64,000 nt of DNA from Microvirga calopogonii. GTDB taxonomy: Bacteria; Pseudomonadota; Alphaproteobacteria; Rhizobiales; Beijerinckiaceae. The number at the start of each line of letters is the position of its first letter. The stretch's first letter is position 1. Shown piece by piece: positions 20,200 to 28,999 of this stretch. The notes beneath the pieces were generated by a model. It searched no databases, was not told where the DNA came from, and was given only the letters and a program-made list of their open reading frames with translations. Location: contig NZ_QDGA01000008.1 of assembly GCF_003347665.1 (NCBI RefSeq), positions 63,747 to 127,746 on the forward strand, given 5' to 3'. Both the position numbers and the translations under genes were made by a program.

Positions 20200-20221
20200 G
20201 AGGTGTGATGGATGCTCCATC

Positions 20222-21334
20222 TCACGCCTCCCTGGTCTCGAAATCGATCCGCGGGTCGATCCAGGTATAGGTGAGGTCGGACACCAGGTTCACGGCCAGG
20301 CCCACCAGCGAGAAGATGTAGAGATTGGCGAAGACCACCGGGTAGTCGCGGTTCACGATGGACTCGAAGGACAGAAGCCCGAGCCCGTCGAGGGAGAAGA
20401 TGGTTTCGATGAGAAGCGCTCCGGCGAAGAAGGCGCCGATGAAGGCTCCCGGAAAGCCCGCGATGACGATGAGCATGGCATTGCGGAACACGTGGCCGTA
20501 GAGGACCTGCCGCTCGGACAATCCCTTCATGCGCGCCGTGAGCACGTATTGCTTGCGGATCTCGTCGAGGAACGAGTTCTTCGTCAGCAGGGTCGAGGTG
20601 GCGAAGGCGCCCAGCGCCATGGCGGTGATCGGCAGCACCAGATGCCAGAAGTAATCGACGATCTGCCAATACCAGGGCATGAGGGACCAGCTCTCCGAGG
20701 TCAGGCCGCGCAACGGGAAGATCTGCCAGAACGAGCCGCCGGCGAAGAGCACGATCAGGAGGATCGCGAAGAGAAAGCCCGGAATGGCATAGCCGATGAT
20801 GACGACGGCGGAGGTCCAGATGTCGAAGGAGGAGCCGTCCTGCACGGCCTTCTTGATGCCGAGCGGGATCGAGATCGCATAGGACAGGAGCGTCATCCAG
20901 AGCCCGAGGCTGATGGAAACGGGCAGCTTCTCCTTGATCAGTTCCAGAACCGAGATGTCGCGGAAGTAGCTCTTGCCGAAGTCGAAGCGGGCATAATCCC
21001 ACAGCATCTTCAGGAAACGCTCATAGGCTGGCTTGTCGAAGCCGAACTGCGCTTCGAGCTGCTTGATGAATTGCGGGTCGAGGCCCTGCGCGCCGCGATA
21101 GCGGGAGGTGTCGCCCCCGCCTGCGCCCGCGCCTCCGGGGCTCTGGACGCCGAAATCGCCGCCGCCGCCGGAGATACGGGAAGACGTGCTGGAATCCTGT
21201 CCCTGCAGCTGCGCGATGATGCGCTCGACCGGGCCGCCGGGGGCGAACTGCACCAGGGCGAAGGAGATGAGCATGATCCCGAGGATGGTCGGGATCATGA
21301 GGAGAATGCGGCGTGCGATATAGGCGAGCATCAA
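20222..21334 (-). CDS. yejB: peptide ABC transporter permease (YejB-like)
   Basis: A 370-residue permease of the DppB/OppB group. It starts with the typical helix AYIARRILLMIPTILGIML and FAPGGPVERI, carries the EAA loop QYVLTARMKGLSERQV near residue 255 and ends in DPRIDFETREA. A Gly/Ser-rich segment (about residues 48-83) is inserted in the first periplasmic loop, longer than in the enterobacterial protein but of a kind seen in alphaproteobacterial homologues. Together with YejE it forms the channel of a microcin C/peptide importer. Confidence 0.93.
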   Translation of the reverse strand: MMLAYIARRILLMIPTILGIMLISFALVQFAPGGPVERIIAQLQGQDSSTSSRISGGGGDFGVQSPGGAGAGGGDTSRYRGAQGLDPQFIKQLEAQFGFDKPAYERFLKMLWDYARFDFGKSYFRDISVLELIKEKLPVSISLGLWMTLLSYAISIPLGIKKAVQDGSSFDIWTSAVVIIGYAIPGFLFAILLIVLFAGGSFWQIFPLRGLTSESWSLMPWYWQIVDYFWHLVLPITAMALGAFATSTLLTKNSFLDEIRKQYVLTARMKGLSERQVLYGHVFRNAMLIVIAGFPGAFIGAFFAGALLIETIFSLDGLGLLSFESIVNRDYPVVFANLYIFSLVGLAVNLVSDLTYTWIDPRIDFETREA

Positions 21335-21417
21335 GCGCCTGCGAACTTAAGGCCGATGCGGCCGAGGTGGGGGGCGTTGAAGCCTGACGCGTGTTTCGAG
21401 CCGTTCGTGTCCAAGCC

Positions 21418-23280
21418 TTATCCTCTTCCGATCCGCTTCGCCTTCTCGGCATCGTACCACCAAGTTCCCGGTGCGCCCGATGAGAGACGGGGCTTGGTCT
21501 CGGGGCGGGAGAACTGGTCCCAATAGGCAAGCCATTCGCTGGCCCGGTACCACATGGGGACCCAATAATGGCCCGAACGGAGGACCCGGTCCAGGGCACG
21601 GCAGGCGACGTTCAGCTCCTGGCGCGACTTGGCGTTGCCGATTGTCTCGATGAGTGCGTCCACGGCCGGGTTGTCGATCCCGGCGAGGTTCTGCGAGCCA
21701 GGCCTCTTGCCGGCAGCCGATCCGTAGACGATGCGCAGGCTGTCCCCGGGCGTGGACGAGCCGACGAGATTGCGGCTCGCCATGTCGAAATCGTACTCGT
21801 CCATCCGGCGCTGGTACTGCGCCGCATCGACGATGCGCGACGTGGCGTCGATGCCGAGCCGCTTCAGGTTCGCCTGGAATGGCTGCGTGTGCGGCTGAAG
21901 CGAGGGTTGGAAATCGAGGAACTCGATCCTGAAGGGTTGCCCGTTCGGCAGTTTCAGCGCTCCGCCCTCGCGCTTGCATCCCGCTTCGCGCAGCAGCTCG
22001 TCGGCACGGCGCAGAAGGCGCCGGTCCTGGCCGGATCCGTCGGACACGGGAGGCAGAACGGGATCGCCGAAGACGCTGGCCGGGAGCGTGCCGCGAAACG
22101 GTTCGAGCAGCGCCAGCTCTTCCGGCGAGGGCTTGCCGACCGCCTTCATGTCGCTGTTCTCGAAGAACGATGTCGTGCGCCTGAACAGGCCGAACATGAT
22201 GTTGGCGTTCGTCCATTCGAAGTCGAAGGCGAGGCCGATGGCTTCGCGGATGCGTGGGTCCTTGAAGGCGTCCCGGCGCGTGTTGAAGTACCAGCCCTGG
22301 ATCGTCGAGGGCGCGTCGTTCGAGATCTCTTCCTTCTTCACCTTGCCTTCGCGCACGGCCGGAAAATCGTAGCCCGTCGACCAGATGCGGGACGTGTATT
22401 CCTCGTTGTAGTTGAGCGTGCCGTTCTTGAACGCCTCGAAGGCCACGGTGCGGTCGCGGAAATATTCGTAGCGGACGTGCTCGAAATTGTTCTGGCCCAC
22501 ATTCACCGGCAGGTCCTTGGCCCAGTAATCAGGAACGCGGTCGAACTCGATGAAGCGCCCGACCTCGAAGCGTCCGACCTTGTAGGGGCCGGAGCCGAGC
22601 GGCGCTTCCAGCGTGGAGGCCTCGAAATCCTTCCCCTGCCAGTAGCGCTCGGAGAAGATCGGCATGCCGCCGACGATGAGGTGGATGTCGCGGCTGCGCT
22701 GCGGCGTGAACCGGACGAGCAGGACATCGTCCGCCTCCGCTTCCGCCGAGGCCATCTGGGTCAGGAGCTGGTTGAAGACCGGATGACCCTTGGTCTTCAG
22801 GATGTTGAGCGAGAAGGCCGCATCCTTCGCGGTCAGCTTCGAGCCGTCGTGGAAGCGTGCTTCGGGGCGCAGGATGAAGCGGTAGGTGAGCTTGTCTTCC
22901 GAGATGCGCACGCTCTTCGCCACAAGCCCGTACAGCGCATCGGGCTCGTCGCCCGAGCCGGCCATCAGGCTGTCGAAGGTGCTCGTCATTCCGGCCGCGC
23001 CGTCGCCGCGCAGCACGAAGACGTTGAGCGTGTTGAAGGTGTCGAAGTTCTGGTTGCCGGTGGTCTGCTTGATCTGGATCGCCAGCGTGCCGCCTTTGGG
23101 CGCATTCGGGTTGACGTAATCGAAATGCTTGAAGTTGGGCGCGTATTTCAACTCGCCGAAGCTTGAGAGACCATACGTCTCGGTTTCACCCACCAGCGCC
23201 AGAGCGTTGCGCGGCAGCAAGGAAAGAGCGGCACCTGCCGCTCCCGTCATGAGAATGGTCCGGCGGCTGATGTCCCTCAT
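21418..23280 (-). CDS. extracellular peptide-binding protein, family 5 (YejA-like, second copy)
   Basis: A 620-residue periplasmic solute-binding protein (SBP_bac_5). The N-terminus has a twin arginine and a hydrophobic stretch (SRRTILMTGAAGAALSLL), so export by Tat is likely. The family segment FDYVNPNAPKGGTLA follows at about residue 53, and NVGQNNFEHVRYEYFRD near residue 265 matches the paralogue upstream. It overlaps the upstream copy by four bases and precedes yejB. Binding of oligopeptides or of microcin-C-like compounds is inferred from the YejABEF family. Confidence 0.9.
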   Translation of the reverse strand: MRDISRRTILMTGAAGAALSLLPRNALALVGETETYGLSSFGELKYAPNFKHFDYVNPNAPKGGTLAIQIKQTTGNQNFDTFNTLNVFVLRGDGAAGMTSTFDSLMAGSGDEPDALYGLVAKSVRISEDKLTYRFILRPEARFHDGSKLTAKDAAFSLNILKTKGHPVFNQLLTQMASAEAEADDVLLVRFTPQRSRDIHLIVGGMPIFSERYWQGKDFEASTLEAPLGSGPYKVGRFEVGRFIEFDRVPDYWAKDLPVNVGQNNFEHVRYEYFRDRTVAFEAFKNGTLNYNEEYTSRIWSTGYDFPAVREGKVKKEEISNDAPSTIQGWYFNTRRDAFKDPRIREAIGLAFDFEWTNANIMFGLFRRTTSFFENSDMKAVGKPSPEELALLEPFRGTLPASVFGDPVLPPVSDGSGQDRRLLRRADELLREAGCKREGGALKLPNGQPFRIEFLDFQPSLQPHTQPFQANLKRLGIDATSRIVDAAQYQRRMDEYDFDMASRNLVGSSTPGDSLRIVYGSAAGKRPGSQNLAGIDNPAVDALIETIGNAKSRQELNVACRALDRVLRSGHYWVPMWYRASEWLAYWDQFSRPETKPRLSSGAPGTWWYDAEKAKRIGRG

Positions 23281-25121
23281 CGCGGTGCTCCCGTCTTGGC
23301 GGCCTTGGCTTCATCGTACCACCAGATGGTCGGGAAGGCGGCACCGCCGTAGCGCGGCATCGTCTCGGGATGGGAGTAGCGGTTCCAGCGCGCCGTGCGC
23401 TGCTTCAGCGAGGTCCATTGCGGCACCACGTAATCGTGGGCGAGCAGAACGCGGTCGAGCGCTTTCGTTGCGGCCACGAGATCCTCGCGGTCCGTGGCGA
23501 AGATCACCTTGTCGATCAGCGCGTCGATGCCGGGATCGGCAATGCCGGCGAGGTTGCGGGAGCCTTCCCGTGACGCGGCCTGCGATCCCCAGAATTCGCG
23601 CTGCTCGTTGCCGGGCGAGAGGGATTGCGGCCAGAGGCCGGTGGCGATGTCGAAATCGAAGGAGCGGGTGCGGTTGGTGTATTGCACGTCGTCGATGGTG
23701 CGCACGCTCGCGGCGATGCCCAGCCGCTCCAGGGATGCCTTGTAGGGCAGGAACACGCGCTCCTCGTTGGGGCTGCTGCTGAGCAGTTCCGCGCTCAGCA
23801 CCTCGCCCTTGGCGTTGACGCGGCGGCCGTTCTTCACCTCCCACCCGGCTTCCTTGAGCAGGCGATCCGCCTCGCGCAGATTGTTGCGGATCGCTTCGGG
23901 CGAGTCGTTGACCGGGTTCTTGTAGGGCGCCGTGAAGACGCTCGCCGGCACCTTGTCGCGAACGCTCTCCAGGATCTCCAGTTCCTTGCCTTCGGGCAGG
24001 CCCGACGAGGCTAGGTCGAGCCCGTAGAAATAGCTCGAGGGGCGCTCATAGAGACCGTAAAAGATCGTCTTGTTCAGTTCCTCGAAGGGAAAGGCCAGGT
24101 TGAAGGCCCGGCGGACGCGCTGATCCTTGTACTTGTCACGCCGCATGTTGAGCACGAAGGCCTGCATGACGCCCGTGGCGCGGAACGGGAATTCTTCCAG
24201 GACGACGCGGCCTTCCTGGCGTGCCGGGAAGTCGTAGCCCGTGGCCCAGTTGCGGGCGCTGTTCTCGGTACGGAAGTCGAGGCGATCCGCCTTGAAGGCT
24301 TCGAGCAGCACCGTCGCGTCGCGATAGTACTCGTAGCGGATCTCGTCGAAATTGTTCTGCCCCACATTCACGTTGATCTTTTCGCCCCAGTAATCCTTCA
24401 CGCGCTCGTAAGACGCGTTGCGGCCCGCGTCGAAATTCTTGAGGCGATAGGGGCCCGAACCGAGCGGCGGTTCGAGCGTGGTCTGCGTCACGTCGCGCTT
24501 GCGTCCGTCCGGCGCGGTGCCTTCCCACCAATGCTTCGGAAGGATGTTCAGCTGGCCCATGATCTGCGGCAGCTCGCGATTGCCTTTCTGGTTGAACGTG
24601 AACTTGACCTCGCGCTCGCCGGTCTTCTCAGCCTTGACGACGTTCGCATAGTAGAAGGCGTAAGTCGGGCTGTTCGCCTTCAGGCTCTCGAAGGAAAAGA
24701 TCACGTCATCCGCCGTCACCGGCCGGCCGTCGTGCCACTTGGCTTCCGGGCGCAGGCGGAAGCTCACCGAGGAATAATCCTCCGGATAGGAGAAGGATTC
24801 GGCGAGCAGGCCGTAGGCCGCGTTCGCCTCGTCGAGGGCGGCGGTGGTCAGGGTTTCGTAGATCAGGCCGAGCCCCTGCTCGGGCGATCCCTTCACGCCC
24901 GCGACCACGATGTTGAAGCTGTCGAAGGTGCCGAGCGCGCCCAGGCGCACCAGACCGCCCTTCGGAGCGTTCGGGTTGACGTAGTCGAAATGCGGGAAGC
25001 CCTGAGGATATTTGGGCTCGTCGAGGAGGGCCGCACCGTGCCGCCATGAGGCTTCCTGGGCTGCGAGAGGGGTGAAGGCGAGGCAGGCAGCGAGGAAGCT
25101 CGGCAGAAGGGTACGGATCAC
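23277..25121 (-). CDS. extracellular peptide-binding protein, family 5 (YejA-like, first copy)
   Basis: A 614-residue solute-binding protein, paralogue of the next gene. Its signal peptide is of the Sec type (LLPSFLAACLAFTPLAAQ), unlike the twin-arginine signal of the second copy. Shared landmarks are HFDYVNPNAPKGG near residue 45 and NVGQNNFDEIRYEYYRD near residue 250, with IWWYDEAKAAK at the end. It is the first gene of the transporter operon. Two tandem binding proteins for one YejBEF channel suggest a broadened or switched peptide range. Confidence 0.9.
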   Translation of the reverse strand: MIRTLLPSFLAACLAFTPLAAQEASWRHGAALLDEPKYPQGFPHFDYVNPNAPKGGLVRLGALGTFDSFNIVVAGVKGSPEQGLGLIYETLTTAALDEANAAYGLLAESFSYPEDYSSVSFRLRPEAKWHDGRPVTADDVIFSFESLKANSPTYAFYYANVVKAEKTGEREVKFTFNQKGNRELPQIMGQLNILPKHWWEGTAPDGRKRDVTQTTLEPPLGSGPYRLKNFDAGRNASYERVKDYWGEKINVNVGQNNFDEIRYEYYRDATVLLEAFKADRLDFRTENSARNWATGYDFPARQEGRVVLEEFPFRATGVMQAFVLNMRRDKYKDQRVRRAFNLAFPFEELNKTIFYGLYERPSSYFYGLDLASSGLPEGKELEILESVRDKVPASVFTAPYKNPVNDSPEAIRNNLREADRLLKEAGWEVKNGRRVNAKGEVLSAELLSSSPNEERVFLPYKASLERLGIAASVRTIDDVQYTNRTRSFDFDIATGLWPQSLSPGNEQREFWGSQAASREGSRNLAGIADPGIDALIDKVIFATDREDLVAATKALDRVLLAHDYVVPQWTSLKQRTARWNRYSHPETMPRYGGAAFPTIWWYDEAKAAKTGAPR

Positions 25122-25225
25122 AAGGCGTCTCCTGAAAGGGCGAGGCGTCTGTCGTCAGCTTACATTTTGGGCGCGGCGGGTCGAGCGCAAGGGATAAACC
25201 GTAAATGCCGCGAGCGCCTAAAAGA

Positions 25226-25250
25226 AAAGCCGGGCAGCAAGCCCGGCTTT
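25226..25250 (-). terminator. Rho-independent terminator of the cytochrome c gene
   Basis: Ten-bp stem AAAGCCGGGC / GCCCGGCTTT with loop AGCAA. On the minus strand it is followed by CTTTTCTTTTAG, so it terminates the gene ending at 25276. Confidence 0.8.
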
Positions 25251-25275
25251 CCGAAATGCGATCGATGCGAATGAC

Positions 25276-25818
25276 TTACTGGGCAGCCGGGAGCGGAACC
25301 GGGTTGTCCGAGAGGGTCCGCAGGTAAGCCAGCAGATCCGCCCGGTCCTTGGCTCCGGCAAGGCCCGCGAAGGCCATGATGGTGCCGGGGGTGGCCTGCT
25401 TCGGGTTGTGGACGAAGGCGTCCAGGGCCTCGTAGGTCCAGTTGCCGCCATGGGCCTTCATGCCGGCCGAGTAGTTGAAGCCCTCGTGCGAGGCGACCGG
25501 GCGTCCGACGACGCCGTAGAGGTTCGGGCCGACCTTGTTCGGGCCGCCTTTTTCGAGGGTGTGGCAGGCGGCGCACTTCTTGGACTGAGCCTGGCCCTTC
25601 GCCGGATCGGCGCTGGCCAGGAGGACCGGAAGCGGCTGTGCCGGCTCTGCGGGAGCGGCACCACCGCCAGCGGCAGCCGCTTCGGGGGCCGGGAGATCGT
25701 ATCCGGGGACAGCGGGCTTATGGGGAGCAAACAGGCCGCCGGCGATAACGTTGACGCCGACCACGAAGAGAAGCGAACCGAAAACGGCGCCCGCGATCTT
25801 ATTGGTCTCGATATTCAT
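25276..25818 (-). CDS. membrane-anchored class I cytochrome c (CycM-like)
   Basis: A 180-residue electron carrier. An uncleaved N-terminal helix ([20 protein letters not shown], residues 11-30) anchors it in the membrane, followed by a Pro/Ala-rich linker to about residue 70. The haem motif is CAACH near residue 83, the segment [11 protein letters not shown] follows, and the axial Met is in GTIMAFAGL. This is the layout of the rhizobial CycM/c552-type protein that can feed cytochrome oxidase. It diverges from kdsB, as in related genomes. Has its own terminator. Confidence 0.92.
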   Translation of the reverse strand: MNIETNKIAGAVFGSLLFVVGVNVIAGGLFAPHKPAVPGYDLPAPEAAAAGGGAAPAEPAQPLPVLLASADPAKGQAQSKKCAACHTLEKGGPNKVGPNLYGVVGRPVASHEGFNYSAGMKAHGGNWTYEALDAFVHNPKQATPGTIMAFAGLAGAKDRADLLAYLRTLSDNPVPLPAAQ

Positions 25819-26153
25819 CAGTTAGGCTCTCCTCGCCTTCGTACACCGGCGAAATCAGCGCAGCAGAACGGATCCGCGGGCGGATGCCCACGACAGGGCC
25901 GTTGCTTAGCCGTAGTGATGGGGTTTTGACAATGGGGTTTCCAGGAGTTTTCGCCGTTCTCGTGGTCGCAGCACGGGTGCCGAACGCCTTGAACCGCTCG
26001 AAGGTTCGGTTCCGGCCGATGACGACAAGCCCCGCCCTCCGCTTTTCGGTCCGATGCTGACTTGAGGGCAGGGGCATCGGATGAATCCCAAAAGTGCATT
26101 CCACTTTCGGGTCCGATGCTCTAAGGACGCGCAGTTTCCTTGAAGACCGCACC
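25819..26153. other. intergenic region between divergent cytochrome c and kdsB
   Basis: About 335 bases without a credible gene. It must hold the promoters of both genes. Apart from the family B repeat at 26074-26120, and a partial copy just before it, I see no clear operator. Open frames here read through the repeat and are not genes. Confidence 0.6.
26074..26120. repeat. intergenic hairpin repeat, family B (core unit)
   Basis: GCATCGGATGAATCCCAAAAGTG...CACTTTCGGGTCCGATGC, a 47-bp near-perfect inverted repeat. Close copies are at 39813, 42800 and 43863. Confidence 0.85.
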
Positions 26154-26912
26154 ATGTCCGATCCCATCGTCCTGATCCCCTCCCGCCTTGCCGCGACCCG
26201 TCTGCCGAACAAGCCTCTGGCCGAGATCGCCGGCGAACCCATGATCGTCCATGTATGGCGGCGGGCCGTCGAGGCGGGAATCGGGCCCGTGGCCGTGGCG
26301 ACCGACGCCCCCGAGATCGCCGAAGCGGTGACCAGGGCAGGGGGGAGCGCGGTCATGACCCGGACGGACCACGCCTCCGGCTCCGATCGCATCTTCGAGG
26401 CTGTGGAAAAGCTCGACCCGGACGGGCGGCATGACGTGATCGTGAACGTTCAGGGAGACCTGCCGACCATCGATCCGGCGGCGATTGCGGCCTCCATCGT
26501 CCCGCTCTCCGATCCGGAGGTCGACATCGCGACTCTCGTGGCGGTCATCGCCCGGGAGGAGGAGAAGACCAATCCCAACGTGGTGAAGATGGTGGGCAGC
26601 CCGCTCTCGGCTGGACATTTCCGCGCCCTCTACTTCACCCGTGCGACCGCGCCCTACGGCGAAGGTCCGCTTTATCACCACATCGGCCTCTATGCCTATC
26701 GCCGCAAGGCGTTGCAGCGTTTCGTCGGCCTCAAGCCGTCGCCCCTGGAGACGCGCGAGAAACTGGAGCAGCTGCGGGCGCTGGAAGCCGGCATGAGGAT
26801 CGATGCCGTCGTGGTCGATGACGTGCCGCTCGGCGTCGACACCCCTCACGATCTGGAAAGGGCGCGCGAGATCATCGCGGCCAGAATGATTGGGTCCCGG
26901 AGGACATCATGA
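26154..26912 (+). CDS. kdsB: 3-deoxy-manno-octulosonate cytidylyltransferase
   Basis: A 252-residue CMP-Kdo synthetase that activates Kdo for lipopolysaccharide assembly in the cytoplasm. N-terminal [18 protein letters not shown] is the CTP-binding loop; [19 protein letters not shown] and [10 protein letters not shown] carry the substrate and metal residues, and LGVDTPHDL closes the protein. ATG 26154 was chosen; the frame extends upstream only through the repeat. It overlaps pheA by four bases (ATGA), so the two are coupled although unrelated in pathway. Confidence 0.95.
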   Translation: MSDPIVLIPSRLAATRLPNKPLAEIAGEPMIVHVWRRAVEAGIGPVAVATDAPEIAEAVTRAGGSAVMTRTDHASGSDRIFEAVEKLDPDGRHDVIVNVQGDLPTIDPAAIAASIVPLSDPEVDIATLVAVIAREEEKTNPNVVKMVGSPLSAGHFRALYFTRATAPYGEGPLYHHIGLYAYRRKALQRFVGLKPSPLETREKLEQLRALEAGMRIDAVVVDDVPLGVDTPHDLERAREIIAARMIGSRRTS

Positions 26913-27763
26913 GCAAGCTTATTTCCTTCCAAGGTGAGCTGGGCGCCAATTCCCACACGGCCTGTTCGGAGGCGCGCCCCGACTGGGAGCCGCTCCCCTG
27001 TCCGACCTTCGAGGATGCCCTGGCAGCCGTGAACGAGGGAACGGCGGGCCTCGCCATGATCCCCATCGAGAACTCCATCGCCGGGCGCGTGGCCGACATC
27101 CACCACATGCTGCCGACCTCCGGGCTGCATATCGTCGGCGAGCATTTCCTGCCGATCCACTTCCATCTCATGGCGATCCCGGGCGCGGATCTCGGCACCG
27201 TCAAGGACGTCTACAGCCATGTCCACGCCCTGGGGCAGTGCCGCAAGATCATCCGGAAGCTTGGGCTCAAGGCCCACGTGGCCGGCGACACCGCGGGCTC
27301 GGCCCGCGAGGTGTCGGAGTGGGAGGATCCGACCCGGGCATCGCTGTCGCCCCGCATGGCGGCCGACATCTACGGCCTGAAGATCCTGCTGGAGAACGTG
27401 GAGGACGAGGCGCACAACACCACCCGCTTCGTCATCCTGTCGAAGACGCCGTATTGGGCGCCCGCCAGGCAGGGGCCGACCGTGACCTCCTTCGTGTTCC
27501 GCGTCCGCAACCTGCCTGCCGCGCTCTACAAGGCTTTGGGTGGTTTTGCGACCAACGGCATCAACATGACGAAGCTCGAGAGCTACATGCTCGAAGGCGA
27601 GTTCCTGGCGACGCAGTTCTACGCCGAGGTGGACGGCCACCCGGAGGACGCCAATCTCAAGCGGGCCCTGGAGGAGCTGGAATTCTTCTCCCGCGAACTG
27701 CGCATTCTCGGCGTCTACCCGGCCGATCCGTTCCGGGAGAAGATCAAGGAAGCGGCCGAGTGA
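26909..27763 (+). CDS. pheA: prephenate dehydratase
   Basis: A 284-residue monofunctional enzyme of phenylalanine synthesis. It lacks a chorismate mutase domain. The dehydratase part begins [12 protein letters not shown] and has IENSIAGRV near residue 55 and the catalytic NTTRFVIL motif near residue 173; the C-terminal ACT domain ([20 protein letters not shown]) is the phenylalanine sensor. Start overlaps kdsB and its end overlaps the GTG of the following acetyltransferase. Confidence 0.95.
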   Translation: MSKLISFQGELGANSHTACSEARPDWEPLPCPTFEDALAAVNEGTAGLAMIPIENSIAGRVADIHHMLPTSGLHIVGEHFLPIHFHLMAIPGADLGTVKDVYSHVHALGQCRKIIRKLGLKAHVAGDTAGSAREVSEWEDPTRASLSPRMAADIYGLKILLENVEDEAHNTTRFVILSKTPYWAPARQGPTVTSFVFRVRNLPAALYKALGGFATNGINMTKLESYMLEGEFLATQFYAEVDGHPEDANLKRALEELEFFSRELRILGVYPADPFREKIKEAAE

Positions 27764-28290
27764 CCATCCTCATCCGCGAAGCGGTTGGGGGTGATATCGA
27801 AGGGATCGCCAGGGTCCACGTCCAGGGCTGGCGTGAATCCTACAAGGATTTCCTGCGCCCCGAGGCGCTCGCGGGCCTCTCCGTCGAAGAGCGGATGCGG
27901 ATGTGGGAAAGCGCCTTCGCGCAGCCGGATCCACGGGCCAGGCTTCTCGTCGCGGAGACGGATAGCGGCGAGATCGTCGGCTTTGCCCGTGGCGGGCCGA
28001 TCCGCGACGGTGCCGAACTGCTCGGCACCGAGGCCGAGCTCTTCGCCATCTACCTGCTCGACAAGGTCAAGCGCCAGGGTATCGGCCGCGGGCTGATGGG
28101 TGGCGTTCTCGATCATCTCGGTCGGCACGGCTTCCGCTCGGCCGGCCTGTGGGTGCTGAAGGACAATCTCGCCGCCCGTCGCTTCTACGAGGCCCTGGGC
28201 GGGCAACCGGGCGCCGAACAATCCTTCGACCTGCGCGGCCAGATGGTCGTCGAGGTCGCCTACCGGTTCGAGTTGGCGACGCAGCCTTAG
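27760..28290 (+). CDS. GNAT family N-acetyltransferase
   Basis: A 176-residue acetyltransferase. The acetyl-CoA motif A is seen in LLDKVKRQGIGRGLM (R-x-x-G-x-G/A pattern near residue 105), and the C-terminal LWVLKDNLAARRFYEALG is typical of the family. The GTG start overlaps the pheA stop, so it is the third gene of the kdsB-pheA unit. Substrate unknown; similar proteins acetylate small molecules or protein N-termini. Confidence 0.87.
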   Translation: MTILIREAVGGDIEGIARVHVQGWRESYKDFLRPEALAGLSVEERMRMWESAFAQPDPRARLLVAETDSGEIVGFARGGPIRDGAELLGTEAELFAIYLLDKVKRQGIGRGLMGGVLDHLGRHGFRSAGLWVLKDNLAARRFYEALGGQPGAEQSFDLRGQMVVEVAYRFELATQP

Positions 28291-28359
28291 AGGCGCAGTT
28301 CCCACAATCTCATCGTCGTCGCTCCACCTGGAAATGACTCGCTTCCCGCAACGCTCTCC

Positions 28360-28392
28360 CGTCATGGCCGGGCTCGTCTGGGCCATCTCGGT
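28360..28392. repeat. partial intergenic repeat, family A
   Basis: GTCATGGCCGGGCTCGTCTGGGCCATCTCGG matches the second arm of the family A unit, inverted; the partner hairpin is missing. Confidence 0.5.
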
Positions 28393-28414
28393 CTGCTGTG
28401 GCCACCCCCGCAGC

Positions 28415-28513
28415 CCTCATCCTGAGGAGCGAAGCGTCTCGAAGGACGAGGGCGTCCCCGTGCTCTCTGGACGATCCTTCGAGACGCCGCTGGCGCGGCT
28501 CCTCAGGATGAGG
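28415..28513. repeat. intergenic hairpin repeat, family D
   Basis: CCTCATCCTGAGGAGC...GTCTCGAAGGA, then TCCTTCGAGACG...GCTCCTCAGGATGAGG: a long inverted repeat of about 99 bp. A second copy is at 52911. Confidence 0.85.
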
Positions 28514-28532
28514 TCAGAGAGGGTGATCGAGC

Positions 28533-28584
28533 GAACGTTATGTTCTCACTTTGTTCTTGACAAGCTTCCTAGGCTCGGCTATAT
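28533..28584 (+). promoter_or_regulatory. LexA-type SOS box on a consensus sigma70 promoter
   Basis: GTTCTCACTTTGTTC (28542-28556) is an exact GTTC-N7-GTTC direct repeat, the SOS operator form of alphaproteobacteria, and an extra GAAC precedes it at 28533. Its last base begins CTTGAC (28556-28561), and CTATAT (28579-28584) follows after 17 bases, which is the exact rhizobial housekeeping consensus. Transcription would start near 28591 rightwards. The overlap of operator and -35 fits direct LexA repression. Confidence 0.7.
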
Positions 28585-28590
28585 CGTTCT

Positions 28591-28856
28591 CTATTCCCGC
28601 CCGGCGAGGGGCGCGCTCGCGAGGCGTCGCAAGAACGGGGCGGGAAGCGGTCCGGTCGCAGGCCTCGCAACCCTGTGGCCGGAGGCCCTTGGTGCCTGTG
28701 GGCTGCCAAGTCGAAACGCCTAAAAGAACCGCGTGCAAGACGCCGTCCGGCTCTTCCACTCTCACAGACACAGCGAGCCGGATGGTCCTGGCACCCTCCC
28801 TCGATCCCTGCAGGCTCGCAGCACAAGCTGCGGGCCCGCAGGTGCTGGCTCTTTGA
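28591..28856 (+). ncRNA. candidate structured transcript behind the LexA/sigma70 promoter
   Basis: No ATG occurs for roughly 190 bases after the predicted start. The RNA can fold strongly: TTCCCGCCC pairs with GGGCGGGAA at its beginning, CCGGTCGCAGG with CCTGTGGCCGG next, and TCCGGCTC with GAGCCGGA further on, then CGCAGC/GCTGCG. I do not recognise the family; a 6S-like or SOS-induced regulatory RNA is possible. The 3' end is unknown. It may instead be the leader of the small frame at 28692. Confidence 0.35.
28692..28856 (+). CDS. possible 54-residue SOS-induced small protein
   Basis: A GTG start six bases after GGAGG, downstream of the LexA/sigma70 promoter, opens a 54-codon frame ending in TGA. 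The product begins VPVGCQVETPKRTACK and ends LAAQAAGPQVLAL; it has three Cys and no transmembrane helix or signal peptide. Evidence is only the ribosome-binding site and context. Small SOS proteins exist (SidA in Caulobacter) but this does not resemble it. Could equally be chance reading of a structured RNA. Confidence 0.22.
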   Translation: MPVGCQVETPKRTACKTPSGSSTLTDTASRMVLAPSLDPCRLAAQAAGPQVLAL

Positions 28857-28873
28857 CATCAGACACAACCCCC

Positions 28874-28999
28874 GTCATCCCGGGGCCGCGGAAGCGGAAC
28901 CCGGGACCCAGAGCCGCCGACGGTGCAGCAGGAGACGCGACGCGGCTCGCCCTGTCTTGAGACGTCGCGGTTCTGGGTTCCCGCCTGCGCGGGAATGAC
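28874..28999. repeat. intergenic hairpin repeat, family E
   Basis: GTCATCCCGGGGCCGCGGAAG...GAACCCGGGACC at the left and GGTTCTGGGTTCCCGCC...GCGGGAATGAC at the right form a long inverted repeat. Related element at 33621, short form at 6621. Confidence 0.75.

Noticed and set aside
25799-26392. 198-codon minus-strand frame between cytochrome c and kdsB
   Set aside because: It runs through a family B repeat and antisense to kdsB; codon pattern is not that of a gene.
28591-28760. Firm assignment of the 28.6-kb transcript as 6S RNA or tmRNA
   Set aside because: Hairpins are evident, but I could not match the 6S central bulge or closing stem, nor any tmRNA tag or acceptor piece, and a LexA box is not expected at 6S genes.
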